Shown here: piece by piece, positions 8,809 through 18,612 of the stretch
Position numbering within the stretch: the first letter of the stretch is position 1
How the letters are laid out: every line of letters starts with the position of its first letter
DNA from: Bacteroidota bacterium
Lineage (GTDB): Bacteria > Bacteroidota > Bacteroidia > Chitinophagales > Chitinophagaceae
Direction: 5' to 3'
Length of the DNA stretch: 53,399 nt
Assembly: GCA_018267585.1 (NCBI GenBank)
Contig: JAFDYE010000219.1
Span: forward strand, 1 to 53,399
Notes under the pieces: model-generated
The model's input: the letters and a program-made list of their open reading frames with translations, nothing else
Databases searched by the model: none
What the model was told of the DNA's origin: nothing
Translations under genes and position numbers: made by a program

Positions 8809-10272
8809 ATGATGAAATTTTCATATAAATACCGGCTGGCTCTATCGCTCTTCCTGCTGACGCTGGCCACCGTGGCCTGCAAAAAATCCTTTCTGGAGAT
8901 ACAACCCAAGGGATTTACGGTAGCCACGAGTACCGATGACTACGAGCAGCTGATGAATGCTGCCTTTATCGAAACGTCCTTTACCGCGTCCGGCTATCTT
9001 GGAGATGATATAGCCGCACAGCAACAGTACTACGATGCAGCACAGCTTAGGATGCAACGGCTTTTCCAATTCTCGGACTCCGTCTATCTGCCCGATGAAT
9101 TGCCGATAGAGATCAGCGCGGCCCAATCTTACATTCAAAGCCTCTATGTCTTCAACAAAGTGATCAACGAGGTGATGCAGTCACAGAACGGCACCGATCG
9201 GCAAAAATTGGCGATTCGGGCAGAAGCAAAGGTCGGCAGGGCCCTTTGCCTTCTCTCCTTTTTAAATGACTTTTCAAAACCTTACAACGCCGCCACTGCC
9301 GCCAAAGACCTTGGCGTTCCGATAATTACAGCCGCTGACGTGACGCAGACGCAATTTGTACGTGCGACGGTCAAGGAAGGATATGACTTTATTATAAAAG
9401 ACCTGACCGAGGCGCTGCCAAATCTTGGGGCAGTCGTTAACCGTCGTAAATTTTCGAAAGCAGCAGCGGAATTTTACCTTGGCCGTATCTACCTGTACAT
9501 GGCGGATTTTGTCGATGCCCGAACGCATGTCGATTCGGCATTTGTCGCGCTGGCAGGCGCCACGATACCCGTGGCCTTATATGATTACAACGACGTCCTC
9601 GACCCTAACTCCGCCGACAGCTGGTATCCCGATGCTATATTCAGATTGGCAAACAAGCCTCTCGACAACGCCAATAGCCAGACCATCTACAATGTAAGCT
9701 CACGCCCCTTCTATTTTAACGCTGCCAATACCTTTGTAACGAGTCCCCGGACTGCAGCCTTGTATGACTCGTCGGACATGCGCCTGAACCTTTATAACAA
9801 CACAGAGCTGTTTGGATCATTTCAATTTCCGAATGGCATGCGACGCTTCTCCGCCGACTTTACCGTAGGCATCGGCCCGTCTCTACCTGACCTCTATTTG
9901 ATGCGCGCCGAACTGAAAGCACGGGCAAACGATCTGGCGGGCGCCAAAACAGACGTTGAATTCCTAAGGGCTAAGAGAATGCCCGCAACTATCGCGGCAG
10001 TACCGGCAAACATTGCTTCCGATCAGGTAGCGCTGGTAAAATTCGTGTTGGAGGAACGCATCCGGGAATTCGCCACCACCGGCTTACGATGGCTCGATGA
10101 ACGCAGACTTTCCGTAGACCCAATCTACAGCAACACAGTTAAGTATACGCACGAGATCTATGACGATAACGGGAATGTGGTGGCGACCTTTACGCTTCGA
10201 CCGGAACGATTCGCTCTGAAGTTTGGCCAACGTATGATCACAGAAAATAAGGGTCTTGTCGAAAATCCATAA
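8809..10272 (+). CDS. SusD/RagB-family surface nutrient-binding lipoprotein
   Basis: A 487-residue lipoprotein that should cap the SusC barrel encoded just upstream. The signal peptide ends in the lipobox TVAC, with the lipid-modified Cys at residue 24, followed by KKSFLEIQPKG, the usual SusD start. The body is helical (TPR-like), with RAEAKVGRALCLLSFLNDF and SKAAAEFYLGRIYLYMADF, and the C-terminal part has the conserved LPDLYLMRAELKARAND and VLEERIREFATTGLRW. Length is typical. Two ATG codons are adjacent at the start; the first was taken. It is transcribed with susC and the three thioredoxin-like genes. Confidence 0.95.
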   Translation: MMKFSYKYRLALSLFLLTLATVACKKSFLEIQPKGFTVATSTDDYEQLMNAAFIETSFTASGYLGDDIAAQQQYYDAAQLRMQRLFQFSDSVYLPDELPIEISAAQSYIQSLYVFNKVINEVMQSQNGTDRQKLAIRAEAKVGRALCLLSFLNDFSKPYNAATAAKDLGVPIITAADVTQTQFVRATVKEGYDFIIKDLTEALPNLGAVVNRRKFSKAAAEFYLGRIYLYMADFVDARTHVDSAFVALAGATIPVALYDYNDVLDPNSADSWYPDAIFRLANKPLDNANSQTIYNVSSRPFYFNAANTFVTSPRTAALYDSSDMRLNLYNNTELFGSFQFPNGMRRFSADFTVGIGPSLPDLYLMRAELKARANDLAGAKTDVEFLRAKRMPATIAAVPANIASDQVALVKFVLEERIREFATTGLRWLDERRLSVDPIYSNTVKYTHEIYDDNGNVVATFTLRPERFALKFGQRMITENKGLVENP

Positions 10273-10297
10273 ACTATAATCCCCAACAATAACGAAG

Positions 10298-11587
10298 ATG
10301 AAAAATCTACTATTTCTATTGCTGCTCTCCAGCCCTGTTTTTGCACAGCAATCAAAATCCGAAATGGAAAAATTTGCGGATTTCAGTAAGATCGAAAAAG
10401 TCGAAGACCAGGAGCAGCAATACAACGAAATGCTGAAGACAAACCCGGTCGACCCGGCTAAACCAGACATGTATCAGGAATATCGTGCACAGCTCGCCAC
10501 GGGATGGCTGACCAAAGGCAACTTTGAGCGCTACTGGTATTATAAGAACATGCATCCGAAATTCAATGGACTCCAGTTGCTCTACCTTACCTACGCACTG
10601 GAGCATCTGCTCGATGAGAGCAACGACCCTGCAGCCGTAGAGAAGGTGTCGGCGGATATATTGGATGATCTTCAGAAAGGCAGGATGACCGATGGAATGG
10701 GCAGAACCCAGCCGCTTATGGAAGTAAATGCTGCGGCCAATGCTCAACTGGGAAATATCAAACCAGCGCTGGATATGTTGGCGAGATCGTCGGAGGTTAA
10801 GGATGGCACCCGCGAAATGCGATATTTCAAAGACCAAAAATCCAATTACCTGAACCGTTTCGCAATAGTGATGCTGGCTGCCGGCAAGAGCCAGATAGCA
10901 TTTGATACACTGAGCAAAGCCTTCAAAGATGCCGATTCAAACCCTGCCATGGTTGCCACCTTCAGACAGGTCTATAAAAAAGTAAAGGGTACTGACAAAG
11001 GTTTTGAACAATACCTCAGCTCCCTGCAGACCGATGCTTACAATGAATGTTATTCAGAAGTGGAAAAAATGTACATCGAATCGCCAACGGCTACACTGGA
11101 AGGGTTCTTCCCGAAAAAGAATGAAGCTGAGAAACCAATGACTCTGTTTCGGGCCACAAAACCCGTAAAGGATATATCGCTACCCGATCTGAATGACCAA
11201 TCCGTCCATCTCGGGGAATATCATGGAAAAGTGCTGACGCTGGATTTCTGGTCTACCGGATGTACCCCTTGTGTTGCGGCATTCGCCGGATTTGACCATG
11301 TGGTAGCAGATTATAAGAAAGATTCGTTCCAACTATTTGTGGTTGACCTTTTTGAAGAGGAAAAAGACGTAAAGGCGTTTGTAGCAAAAAAAAGAATTAC
11401 CCTTGATGTCCTGCGTGATGAGGAGAACAAAGTATATGATGTTCAGGGGACTCCAACAAAGATCGTTTACGATCCTGCAGGGAATATCCGATTTTATAGC
11501 GCCGGTTACGCCGGCTCTACAGACCGGGAATATTATAAGCTCAAGTCGATGGTCGAGATCGTCAAGGCGAGGTATAACAAAGGATAA
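10298..11587 (+). CDS. TlpA-like thioredoxin-fold protein with long N-terminal helical region
   Basis: A 429-residue exported protein. The signal peptide covers about residues 1-17 (LLFLLLLSSPVFAQQ). Residues about 20-280 look mainly helical and match no family I can name. The C-terminal thioredoxin/AhpC-TSA-like domain (about 285-425) has the redox motif FWSTGCTPC with Cys322 and Cys325, then a cis-Pro segment GTPTKIVYDPAG. CTPC instead of CGPC hints at a different redox potential from its two neighbours. It is the third gene of the susC-susD-tlpA cluster, 25 bp after susD. A periplasmic thiol-disulfide role is inferred. Confidence 0.85.
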   Translation: MKNLLFLLLLSSPVFAQQSKSEMEKFADFSKIEKVEDQEQQYNEMLKTNPVDPAKPDMYQEYRAQLATGWLTKGNFERYWYYKNMHPKFNGLQLLYLTYALEHLLDESNDPAAVEKVSADILDDLQKGRMTDGMGRTQPLMEVNAAANAQLGNIKPALDMLARSSEVKDGTREMRYFKDQKSNYLNRFAIVMLAAGKSQIAFDTLSKAFKDADSNPAMVATFRQVYKKVKGTDKGFEQYLSSLQTDAYNECYSEVEKMYIESPTATLEGFFPKKNEAEKPMTLFRATKPVKDISLPDLNDQSVHLGEYHGKVLTLDFWSTGCTPCVAAFAGFDHVVADYKKDSFQLFVVDLFEEEKDVKAFVAKKRITLDVLRDEENKVYDVQGTPTKIVYDPAGNIRFYSAGYAGSTDREYYKLKSMVEIVKARYNKG

Positions 11588-11592
11588 AAACT

Positions 11593-12513
11593 ATGAGAAC
11601 ATTCATTGTTGGAATATTGATCTGCCTTATGGCCCTTTCCGGATCGGCTCAGGACAATCATCCTGTATCCTGGAGACTCAGTAGCACATCGACCTGGCCA
11701 CTCACGTTTGAGGTAAAATTCATCGCGTCCATCAAAGAGCCCTTTCATATCTATCCGCAGTCCTTTGCCGGGGGCATCGGAATGCCGACCACGATCTCGT
11801 TCGAAACGAACGATAATGTTGAACTGACCGGTGAAATGAAAGAGAAAGGCGATGAAATACCTGCGGGGGAAGAGGCGGCATTTTATAAGAAAGGAGTTAC
11901 ATTTTCACAGATGATCCGACTCAAAGCGGATGTAAAAACAACGATCCACGTCAGGATAAAGTACATGGCCTGCAACGATCAGATGTGTCTCCCCCCGTCA
12001 TCGAAGGAATACACGCTCATCCTGAACGACAAGAACCCGGCAGCAGCTGAATCCCACAATGAAACAAAAGACGCCACAGCGAACACAAGTGGAAAAGAAT
12101 TGAAGTACGAAGATTTCGTGATGGCGGACACGGGGGGAAAAAACATTTCCACCAGGGAGATCACAACCAGCCACAGCTATACCTTCATCGATTTCTGGGC
12201 CAGCTGGTGCGGCCCTTGCAGATCGCAGGCCACGGCGCTTGTCCCGCTTTATAGAAAATACAGCACACAAGGCCTGGCCGTGATAGGCGTTTCGCTGGAT
12301 ACGGACGTAAGATCCTGGAGAAAGGCGATCGGCGACGATGGCTACACCTGGACGAACCTCAGCGATCTCAAAGGATTCGATTCTCCCATCAGCCTGAAAT
12401 ATGGTATTAAGGCAATTCCGCGGAATCTCATCGTGAACAACAAGGGTGAGATCGTCGCAATGGATCTACACGGAAAGGAACTGGAGACGAAACTGGCGGA
12501 ATTATTTAAATAG
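11593..12513 (+). CDS. Exported DsbD-alpha-like / TlpA thioredoxin fusion
   Basis: A 306-residue protein with a signal peptide (about 1-18). An immunoglobulin-like domain of the DsbD N-terminal (DsbC-corrector) type follows at about 25-140, including HIYPQSFAGGIGMPT and the pair of cysteines in YMACNDQMCLPP. A C-terminal TlpA/thioredoxin domain spans about 170-306 with WASWCGPC (Cys206, Cys209) and the cis-Pro segment GIKAIPRNLIV. The usual DsbD membrane domain is absent, so an electron acceptor module is joined directly to a thioredoxin. It lies 5 bp after the preceding gene, and its stop abuts the next reading frame. Confidence 0.88.
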   Translation: MRTFIVGILICLMALSGSAQDNHPVSWRLSSTSTWPLTFEVKFIASIKEPFHIYPQSFAGGIGMPTTISFETNDNVELTGEMKEKGDEIPAGEEAAFYKKGVTFSQMIRLKADVKTTIHVRIKYMACNDQMCLPPSSKEYTLILNDKNPAAAESHNETKDATANTSGKELKYEDFVMADTGGKNISTREITTSHSYTFIDFWASWCGPCRSQATALVPLYRKYSTQGLAVIGVSLDTDVRSWRKAIGDDGYTWTNLSDLKGFDSPISLKYGIKAIPRNLIVNNKGEIVAMDLHGKELETKLAELFK

Positions 12514-12546
12514 ATGACATTTAAATCAGATCAATCATTTAAGTAC

Positions 12547-13677
12547 ATGAAAAAAATAGTAACAGCCGGCCTGGCGATGATGCAGCTGGCGGCATTCGGT
12601 CAGGCCAGTAAAAAGTTCGTGATCACCGGAAAATTCGGCAATTATGATCCCCCGACAAAAGCTTACCTGGAGTACAGTAGGGGAGGAAAGACCATCGTGG
12701 ATTCCGTTGAATTGAAAGGAGGATCGTTCAGATTCACCGGGACGGCACCGTCCGAGCCCATATCAGCCACGTTGATCTTCGACTCAAAGGGCCTGGGGAA
12801 AGACAAAAGTCCCGAACAGACAACGGTCTTCCTCGAACCCGGCACTATAAAGGTGAAGACGAATGGCGGCAAAGTCGAAGGTGCAGAGATAACCGGAACT
12901 CCATTCAACAATGATTATACCGATCTAAATAAGCTGGTCGACACTGCATTTTCGAAGATGACAGCCGAAGACAAAAGATTTCTGGAAGGAAAGGAGACTC
13001 CGGAGACCACGCCTGATTATGCATCTAAACTGGCGGAATTCAAGAAAAGATATCGCGACCTGACGGTAGGCGCCTACGTCCGGTTTATCCGATCGCACCC
13101 TGCGTCTATGCAAAGCGTCGCGCTGCTTGGGAATGTCGCCTATGATCGGGATTATGATATGGTCAGATCATTGTTTGATGGATTAACAGCAAGAACCCGG
13201 GCAACTACAGAAGGCAAAAAAATGGAAGATAATCTGAAAAGCATGAAAATTACAGGGATCGGCCGACCCGCGCCGGATTTTGAAATTCCCGACACGGCAG
13301 GCCAACCGGTCAAACTTTCCTCCTTTCGCGGCAGGTATGTGCTCGTTGACTTTTGGGCTTCCTGGTGCGGACCATGCCGTGCGGAAAATCCTAATCTCAT
13401 AAAGATCTATGAGAAATTCAAAGACCGGAACTTTACGATTGTCGGTGTCTCCCTCGATAAGCCCAAGAGTAAGGCGTCGTGGCTGGCCGCTATAAAAAGC
13501 GATGGACTTCCCTGGCTTCAGCTTTCCGAATTGAATTCCTGGAATGGATCGGCATCGAGAGCATTCGGCGTCCAGGCAATACCACAAAACTTTCTGATCG
13601 ATCCCAATGGAGTAATTATCGGTAAAACCCTGATCGGAAAACCGCTGGAGGACAAACTAAATGAGATTTTTAAATAA
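12547..13677 (+). CDS. TlpA-family thiol-disulfide oxidoreductase with DUF4369-like N-terminus
   Basis: From ATG 12547 it encodes 376 residues with a clean signal peptide (KKIVTAGLAMMQLAAFGQA). An upstream in-frame ATG at 12514 abuts the previous stop but would put 11 polar residues in front of the signal peptide, so the later start is preferred. Residues about 22-110 resemble DUF4369 (beta-rich, with VDSVELKGGSFRFTGTAP), which usually precedes a TlpA domain in Bacteroidota. The C-terminal thioredoxin domain (about 240-376) has FWASWCGPC (Cys274, Cys277) and the cis-Pro segment GVQAIPQNFLIDPNG. It ends the rightward SusCD cluster. Confidence 0.9.
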   Translation: MKKIVTAGLAMMQLAAFGQASKKFVITGKFGNYDPPTKAYLEYSRGGKTIVDSVELKGGSFRFTGTAPSEPISATLIFDSKGLGKDKSPEQTTVFLEPGTIKVKTNGGKVEGAEITGTPFNNDYTDLNKLVDTAFSKMTAEDKRFLEGKETPETTPDYASKLAEFKKRYRDLTVGAYVRFIRSHPASMQSVALLGNVAYDRDYDMVRSLFDGLTARTRATTEGKKMEDNLKSMKITGIGRPAPDFEIPDTAGQPVKLSSFRGRYVLVDFWASWCGPCRAENPNLIKIYEKFKDRNFTIVGVSLDKPKSKASWLAAIKSDGLPWLQLSELNSWNGSASRAFGVQAIPQNFLIDPNGVIIGKTLIGKPLEDKLNEIFK

Positions 13678-13774
13678 ATTTCCATGCGTTACCCCGCACC
13701 CAAGCGACGAGGTCGAAGTAGCGCAGCAGCTGCTGTTCGTACTTATCGGCCGCGATCGCGTCCAGGTCCGAGCT

Positions 13775-13806
13775 AAAAGGCCGCCCCAGATTACTCTGAG
13801 ACGGCC
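13775..13806 (-). terminator. Rho-independent terminator of the leftward susC-susD operon
   Basis: Read leftward, a 12-bp stem (13779-13790 with 13795-13806, two G-U wobbles, loop of 4) is followed by TTTT. It lies 25 bp beyond the stop of the leftward susD, so it should end that operon. The + strand copy lacks a T-run, so it is directional. Confidence 0.75.
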
Positions 13807-13830
13807 CTCATGCTGATCACTCAAAGACCA

Positions 13831-15588
13831 CTATTTCTTATACCCGTCATTCTGCACAAATATCTTCGTAGCATCCATCGTAGACTGAGGGATGGGGTAG
13901 ATCCGGCGGAAAGGCTGTGATACCGGCTTGGCCGTTCCAGCCGCTTCAAATTTGCCAAACCGGATCGCAGCTTTCCTTCTGTACATTTCCCAATACATTT
14001 CAAAACCCGTCTCATTGTACAGCGTCTGCATATCGATGAAAGCAAGCGCCTTTCCGGGGGCATTTGCATACAGCGCCTCGCGCGTCCTGCTTGTACGAAG
14101 CATATTTACATCAGCCAGCGCCTGAGCGGTTTGGCCCTTACGCAAATAAGCTTCTGCACGCATGCAGTACATTCCACCCAACCGGTAGACGGGAATAGCA
14201 CAATTGCTTCTGCTGTTAGCCCCTTGCGGATCAAACTCGAATTTAAAGGGCCGGACGCCCCGATTGATCTCCAGCTGAGTGAATACTGACTGGTTGGGAT
14301 CATCAAAATTTAGTTCGGGCGTAAAGTCCATGAGCTGGGTGGGAGCCTTTTCACAATACAGCTTGCTGACTTTGATACGACCATCGGGTGTACGCTCATA
14401 ATCAGTTCCCGAGAGGCGTGGTCCATACTGCTGACCGACCTGCATCCCGCGGTTAAAATGGAACCAGGGCAGTGTTGTACCTACGACAAGACTGGTGGCA
14501 GGCACGCTCACATCAGTACCGTCGTTCATGAACCAGGTTCCATCTGCATACTGATAATGTCTTTGAAACCGCGGGTCGTCATGATTGTTATCCCAGGTAG
14601 CATAAAATTCAGGGGTAGTGCAGATGGCATTGGTTCCGCGGTTAGCCGGAGAAGGTTTCTGATTCCTCTCCATCGGCATATACGCAAAATTATTGCTGCT
14701 GCTGCGCAGAGTATTTACATACTGGGTTATAGCAAGGATCAGCTCAGTTCCATTCGCGTTCTGAATGTCAAAATTGTGAAAAAAATTGCTTTCCAGCTTG
14801 AATTGCCCCGACCCGATGAGCTGGGAAGTATAAGAGATTACCTTGTCCATGTCGGTTCCGTTATTATCAACCGCCGCTTCACTGAAATTAAAACCTGAAG
14901 TATTATAGCGATCTTTGTACACAGCACGGTTAAGATACATGTCTGCCAGCAGAGCATAAGCAGCCTGTTTCGTAAAACGCCCATTACCAGTATTATTCTG
15001 GCCTATATTCGCCAGATCCGGTATCAATGATTCAACATCTTTGATCAGATCGTCGATGGCCGTTGCCGCCGTCCTCACCTGCAGCGGAGCATTGTCCAGG
15101 CTCGGATCGCGATATGGCGCCTGACCATACAGGTCCAATGCATGAAAAGTGTAAAGATCCAGAAGGGCCTTGGCTTCCGCCAGCAGCTGCGCCTTGTTGG
15201 AAGCGGTAGATTTGTTGATGGTACTGATTGCCGTCAGGGATAGCGTGATCCCGTTATTAAGACTGTTCCACGTGTTGGTAAGCATCGAGTTGTCCGGCCC
15301 CCAGGTAAATTCATGAATTGCACGATAAATACCACCGTCGCCCCAGTCGCTGCCGCGCGTAGGTAATATCGCTTCATCGGTCGAATATTCCTGCAAGGAA
15401 AATACCTGGCTATGGTCAACAAACGTTCCATTGTCCATTTGCCCGTACGCTGAGGCCAGTGCATTTTGGGGGCTTGCAATATTGGAGCCCAGCACCTCAT
15501 CGATTACCTGCTCCTTCAGCTTGGTGCAGCCTGACAGGGCCGCTATCAGAAATGTGCAGGCCAATAGATATAATGATTTCTTGTTCAT
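13831..15588 (-). CDS. SusD/RagB-family surface nutrient-binding lipoprotein
   Basis: A 585-residue SusD homologue that is longer than the one at 8809. The signal peptide ends with LIAALSGC, the lipidated Cys being at residue 21. The typical early segment with LASAYGQMDNG, the TPR-like KQAAYALLADMYLNRAVY and the late GGMYCMRAEAYLRKGQTAQA are all present. It is the second gene of a leftward pair, 12 bp after its susC, and a terminator follows. No hydrolase, sigma factor or anti-sigma gene accompanies the pair, so regulation and substrate are unknown. Confidence 0.95.
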   Translation of the reverse strand: MNKKSLYLLACTFLIAALSGCTKLKEQVIDEVLGSNIASPQNALASAYGQMDNGTFVDHSQVFSLQEYSTDEAILPTRGSDWGDGGIYRAIHEFTWGPDNSMLTNTWNSLNNGITLSLTAISTINKSTASNKAQLLAEAKALLDLYTFHALDLYGQAPYRDPSLDNAPLQVRTAATAIDDLIKDVESLIPDLANIGQNNTGNGRFTKQAAYALLADMYLNRAVYKDRYNTSGFNFSEAAVDNNGTDMDKVISYTSQLIGSGQFKLESNFFHNFDIQNANGTELILAITQYVNTLRSSSNNFAYMPMERNQKPSPANRGTNAICTTPEFYATWDNNHDDPRFQRHYQYADGTWFMNDGTDVSVPATSLVVGTTLPWFHFNRGMQVGQQYGPRLSGTDYERTPDGRIKVSKLYCEKAPTQLMDFTPELNFDDPNQSVFTQLEINRGVRPFKFEFDPQGANSRSNCAIPVYRLGGMYCMRAEAYLRKGQTAQALADVNMLRTSRTREALYANAPGKALAFIDMQTLYNETGFEMYWEMYRRKAAIRFGKFEAAGTAKPVSQPFRRIYPIPQSTMDATKIFVQNDGYKK

Positions 15589-15600
15589 ATTACAAATGAT

Positions 15601-18600
15601 TTAAAATTTGATCGTTGCGCCTAACAGGAACGTTTTTGTTGAGGGATAGGTAGCGTAGTCTACACCCAGCGACTGATTACCGTTTGCATTTTTGGTCGTA
15701 TTCACCAACGGGTCATACCCCGAATATCTAGTAATGGTGAACAGGTTCTGAGCGCTTACATATATATTGATCGATTGCATCCAGGGTACCTGCTTGAAAG
15801 AGAATGTGTTCCCCAAACGCAGATTGCTGAGGCGGAGGAAATCTGATTTCTCCAGGTATAACGACGACACGGTCACCTGGTTGCCGACATTCGCTTTTGC
15901 GTCGACATATTTCTTCAGCACGTTGCGGTCCGATGCCAGGTTATTGATGTTCAGGTCAAGAGCGGTATTGTTGAACAGGTACCCCCCGGCTTGTCCGATC
16001 AGCGCAACCGACAGATCAAGGGTCTTATACCGCAACTGGCTGTTGAAGCCATAGTTAAATTTGGGAATCGCCCCCTGAAATATCTCTCTGTCATCCGCAT
16101 TGATAATGCCATCTCCGTTCTTATCTTCAAATATATCCTTGCCGTTCTTGTCATATCCAAGGTGCTTTAACATAAAGAAAGAGCCGGCCGCATATCCATT
16201 CTTATAGATATTGGCAGTTACGCCGGAAAGGCCCGGACCTGAAATGCTGCCGGAATAGAGCTCGGAAACAGGAAGGTCTTTGATGGTGTTGTTCAGCGTG
16301 GACCCATTGACATCAACCGTCCAGCTCAGGTCTTTCGAGTTGATGAGCTGCGATCCCAGTGTAATTTCAACGCCCTTGTTTATGATCTGGGCGGCGACGT
16401 TCTTCCATACTGTGGTCGTCGGGCTGAGTGGCTCAGAAGGAATATTCAGGATAGGGTTTTTGGTAGTCTTGTTATAATATTCGATTGAACCGTACAATTT
16501 GTTCTTGAAAAGCTCGAAGTCGACACCTACATTGTATTGTTCCACCAGCTCCCATTTCAGGTTCGGGTTTGCCGTACGGTTTACTGTAACACCATTGACC
16601 AGGTTCGTTCCATCCAGGTAATACCCTGAGCCGGAGGATAAGGTATAACTCGCCTGGGTAATTTTGTTAGGCACTTCCTGGTTACCGGTCTGTCCCCAGC
16701 TGGCGCGCAGCTTCAGACTCCTGACCGCAGGCACGTTTTCAAGAAAACTTTCGCGGGTAAGGTTCCAGCCACCCGCAAAGGAGGGAAAGTAGCCATATTT
16801 GTTGTTGTCGCCAAACCGGGTAGAGCCGTCTGCGCGGATCGATGCCGTAAACAGCAACCGGTTGTCGAAGTTATAGTTCACACGTCCGAAGTAGGATTGC
16901 AGCTCATTCTCCTGGGCATACCCACTGGGGGCGGAAGGAGTTCCCGAATACCCCGGGTTATACATGGGCGGTACACCAGTACCCTGTGCAGCAATGTTCT
17001 GCATCCCGAAGGCCGTACCCGAGAATTTGAACTTTTGATAGGAAAAGCCACCCAATACCTCTATCTGGTGTTTTTGAATGGCCAGGTTATAGGTGAGGTA
17101 ATGTTCCAGCAAAGTAGTCAATGACCTCAGGTCGTTTTGTACATAGGCGCCCTGGGGGGTACGATCGGTAACATTCGGGTAAATAGTGGTATTCCGCTCT
17201 GAAGTTGTCTTGTCGATACCCAGATTGAATCGATAGTTCAATCCCGGCAACAGACGCAATGAAGCTTCCAGATTGCCCAGCACACGGAAAGTATTGGTTC
17301 TGTCGTCATAAACGCTGAGCACATAAAGGGGATTGAATAGCTGGATCTGATTGAAATTGGTGTATTTTCCGGTTGAGTCATACACCGACCTGGTGGGGTT
17401 GGCCATCAGCGCGTATATGATCAGCTGTCCGTCTGATCCGGCGGTATTCCCATTGGGTATTCCCGTCTCGTCGATATTGCTGGCGGTCATGTTCAATTTA
17501 ATGGTCAGCCGTTTGTTATCGAGGAAGGACTCTTCAGCATTCAACCGGCCGGTTGTTCTTTTGAAGCTGCTGCTCTTCACAATGCCATTTTGGTCAAGGC
17601 GGGAAACCGATGCCACATAGCTGCCTGTAGACGTGTTTTTTGCAAAAGACAGATTGTGGTTCTGAATGAAACCATTGCGCAGAACCGCATCCTGCCAGTC
17701 AGTATTTCCACCATGATCAAAAGCCTGATTGGCAATTGCTTTCCGGTAGTCCGATGCAGAAAGGAGATCCATTTTTTTGATCACTTTAGACGTGCCCACA
17801 TACATATCATAGGTCAATGAGGGATCACCCTTTTTACCATGTTTGGTCGTGATAAGCACCACCCCGTTGGAACCCCTGGCGCCATAGATAGCCGCTGCAG
17901 AGGCGTCTTTTAATACAGTAATGGTTTCGATATCACTGGTATTCAGAAAATTCAGCGGGTTCTTGGCATCGGTGCTGCCCAAACCGAAATCAGGGCTGCC
18001 TGCGCTCACGTTATCATTACTCAACGGTACGCCATCTATCACAAACAGCGGTGTGCTTCCACTGCGGATGGAGCCGACACCACGGATATAGAGATCGACT
18101 CCGGCGCCTGGCTCACCGCTGGATTGAGCGATGCGTACACCCGCTACTTTTCCCTGAAGCATATTGTCTGCAGAAATATTAACCCCTTGCCTTATATTAT
18201 CTGCCTTTAGCTGAGTTAAAGAACCAGTTACGTCAGCTCTCGTCCGACTGCCATAACCCACAACTACCACCTCTCCCAGCTGGGTGTTGCCAGTTACCAT
18301 GGTAACCCGCAAGGGCATACCGGCCACTGTTACCTCCTGATCTTTGTACCCAACGATCGTGATCATGAGCTTTTCACCCTCGGCTGCCTGCAGGGTAAAT
18401 TCTCCCCTGTCATTGGTTGTAGTCGTTTGCCTGGTAGAGAGAGATCTAACCGTTGCGCCGGCGACAGGAGCGCCATCTGCGCCAACCACTGTTCCTTTGA
18501 CGGGCTCCCTCGTGGCGACCTGGTAGTACATATAGCGGCTGGCTGTATTAGCCCGGGAATAGCTAATGCAAGATAACCACACTCCTACCATAATTAGAGA

Positions 18601-18612
18601 TCGAATGTTCAT
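15601..18612 (-). CDS. SusC/RagA-family TonB-linked outer-membrane protein (no STN domain)
   Basis: A 1003-residue outer-membrane importer. The preferred start is the ATG at 18610-18612, which opens directly into a signal peptide (NIRSLIMVGVWLSCISYSRA); an ATG seven codons earlier is possible. A carboxypeptidase-regulatory-like domain lies at about 37-110, then the canonical LGEVVVVGYGSRTRADVTGS, the plug with ITVLKDASAAAIYGARGSNG, and the beta-barrel to a C-terminal aromatic end (LLGATIKF). It lacks the STN domain, so unlike the receptors at 1-727 and 5148 it is not expected to signal through a FecR. Partner SusD is immediately downstream. Confidence 0.95.
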   Translation of the reverse strand: MNIRSLIMVGVWLSCISYSRANTASRYMYYQVATREPVKGTVVGADGAPVAGATVRSLSTRQTTTTNDRGEFTLQAAEGEKLMITIVGYKDQEVTVAGMPLRVTMVTGNTQLGEVVVVGYGSRTRADVTGSLTQLKADNIRQGVNISADNMLQGKVAGVRIAQSSGEPGAGVDLYIRGVGSIRSGSTPLFVIDGVPLSNDNVSAGSPDFGLGSTDAKNPLNFLNTSDIETITVLKDASAAAIYGARGSNGVVLITTKHGKKGDPSLTYDMYVGTSKVIKKMDLLSASDYRKAIANQAFDHGGNTDWQDAVLRNGFIQNHNLSFAKNTSTGSYVASVSRLDQNGIVKSSSFKRTTGRLNAEESFLDNKRLTIKLNMTASNIDETGIPNGNTAGSDGQLIIYALMANPTRSVYDSTGKYTNFNQIQLFNPLYVLSVYDDRTNTFRVLGNLEASLRLLPGLNYRFNLGIDKTTSERNTTIYPNVTDRTPQGAYVQNDLRSLTTLLEHYLTYNLAIQKHQIEVLGGFSYQKFKFSGTAFGMQNIAAQGTGVPPMYNPGYSGTPSAPSGYAQENELQSYFGRVNYNFDNRLLFTASIRADGSTRFGDNNKYGYFPSFAGGWNLTRESFLENVPAVRSLKLRASWGQTGNQEVPNKITQASYTLSSGSGYYLDGTNLVNGVTVNRTANPNLKWELVEQYNVGVDFELFKNKLYGSIEYYNKTTKNPILNIPSEPLSPTTTVWKNVAAQIINKGVEITLGSQLINSKDLSWTVDVNGSTLNNTIKDLPVSELYSGSISGPGLSGVTANIYKNGYAAGSFFMLKHLGYDKNGKDIFEDKNGDGIINADDREIFQGAIPKFNYGFNSQLRYKTLDLSVALIGQAGGYLFNNTALDLNINNLASDRNVLKKYVDAKANVGNQVTVSSLYLEKSDFLRLSNLRLGNTFSFKQVPWMQSINIYVSAQNLFTITRYSGYDPLVNTTKNANGNQSLGVDYATYPSTKTFLLGATIKF

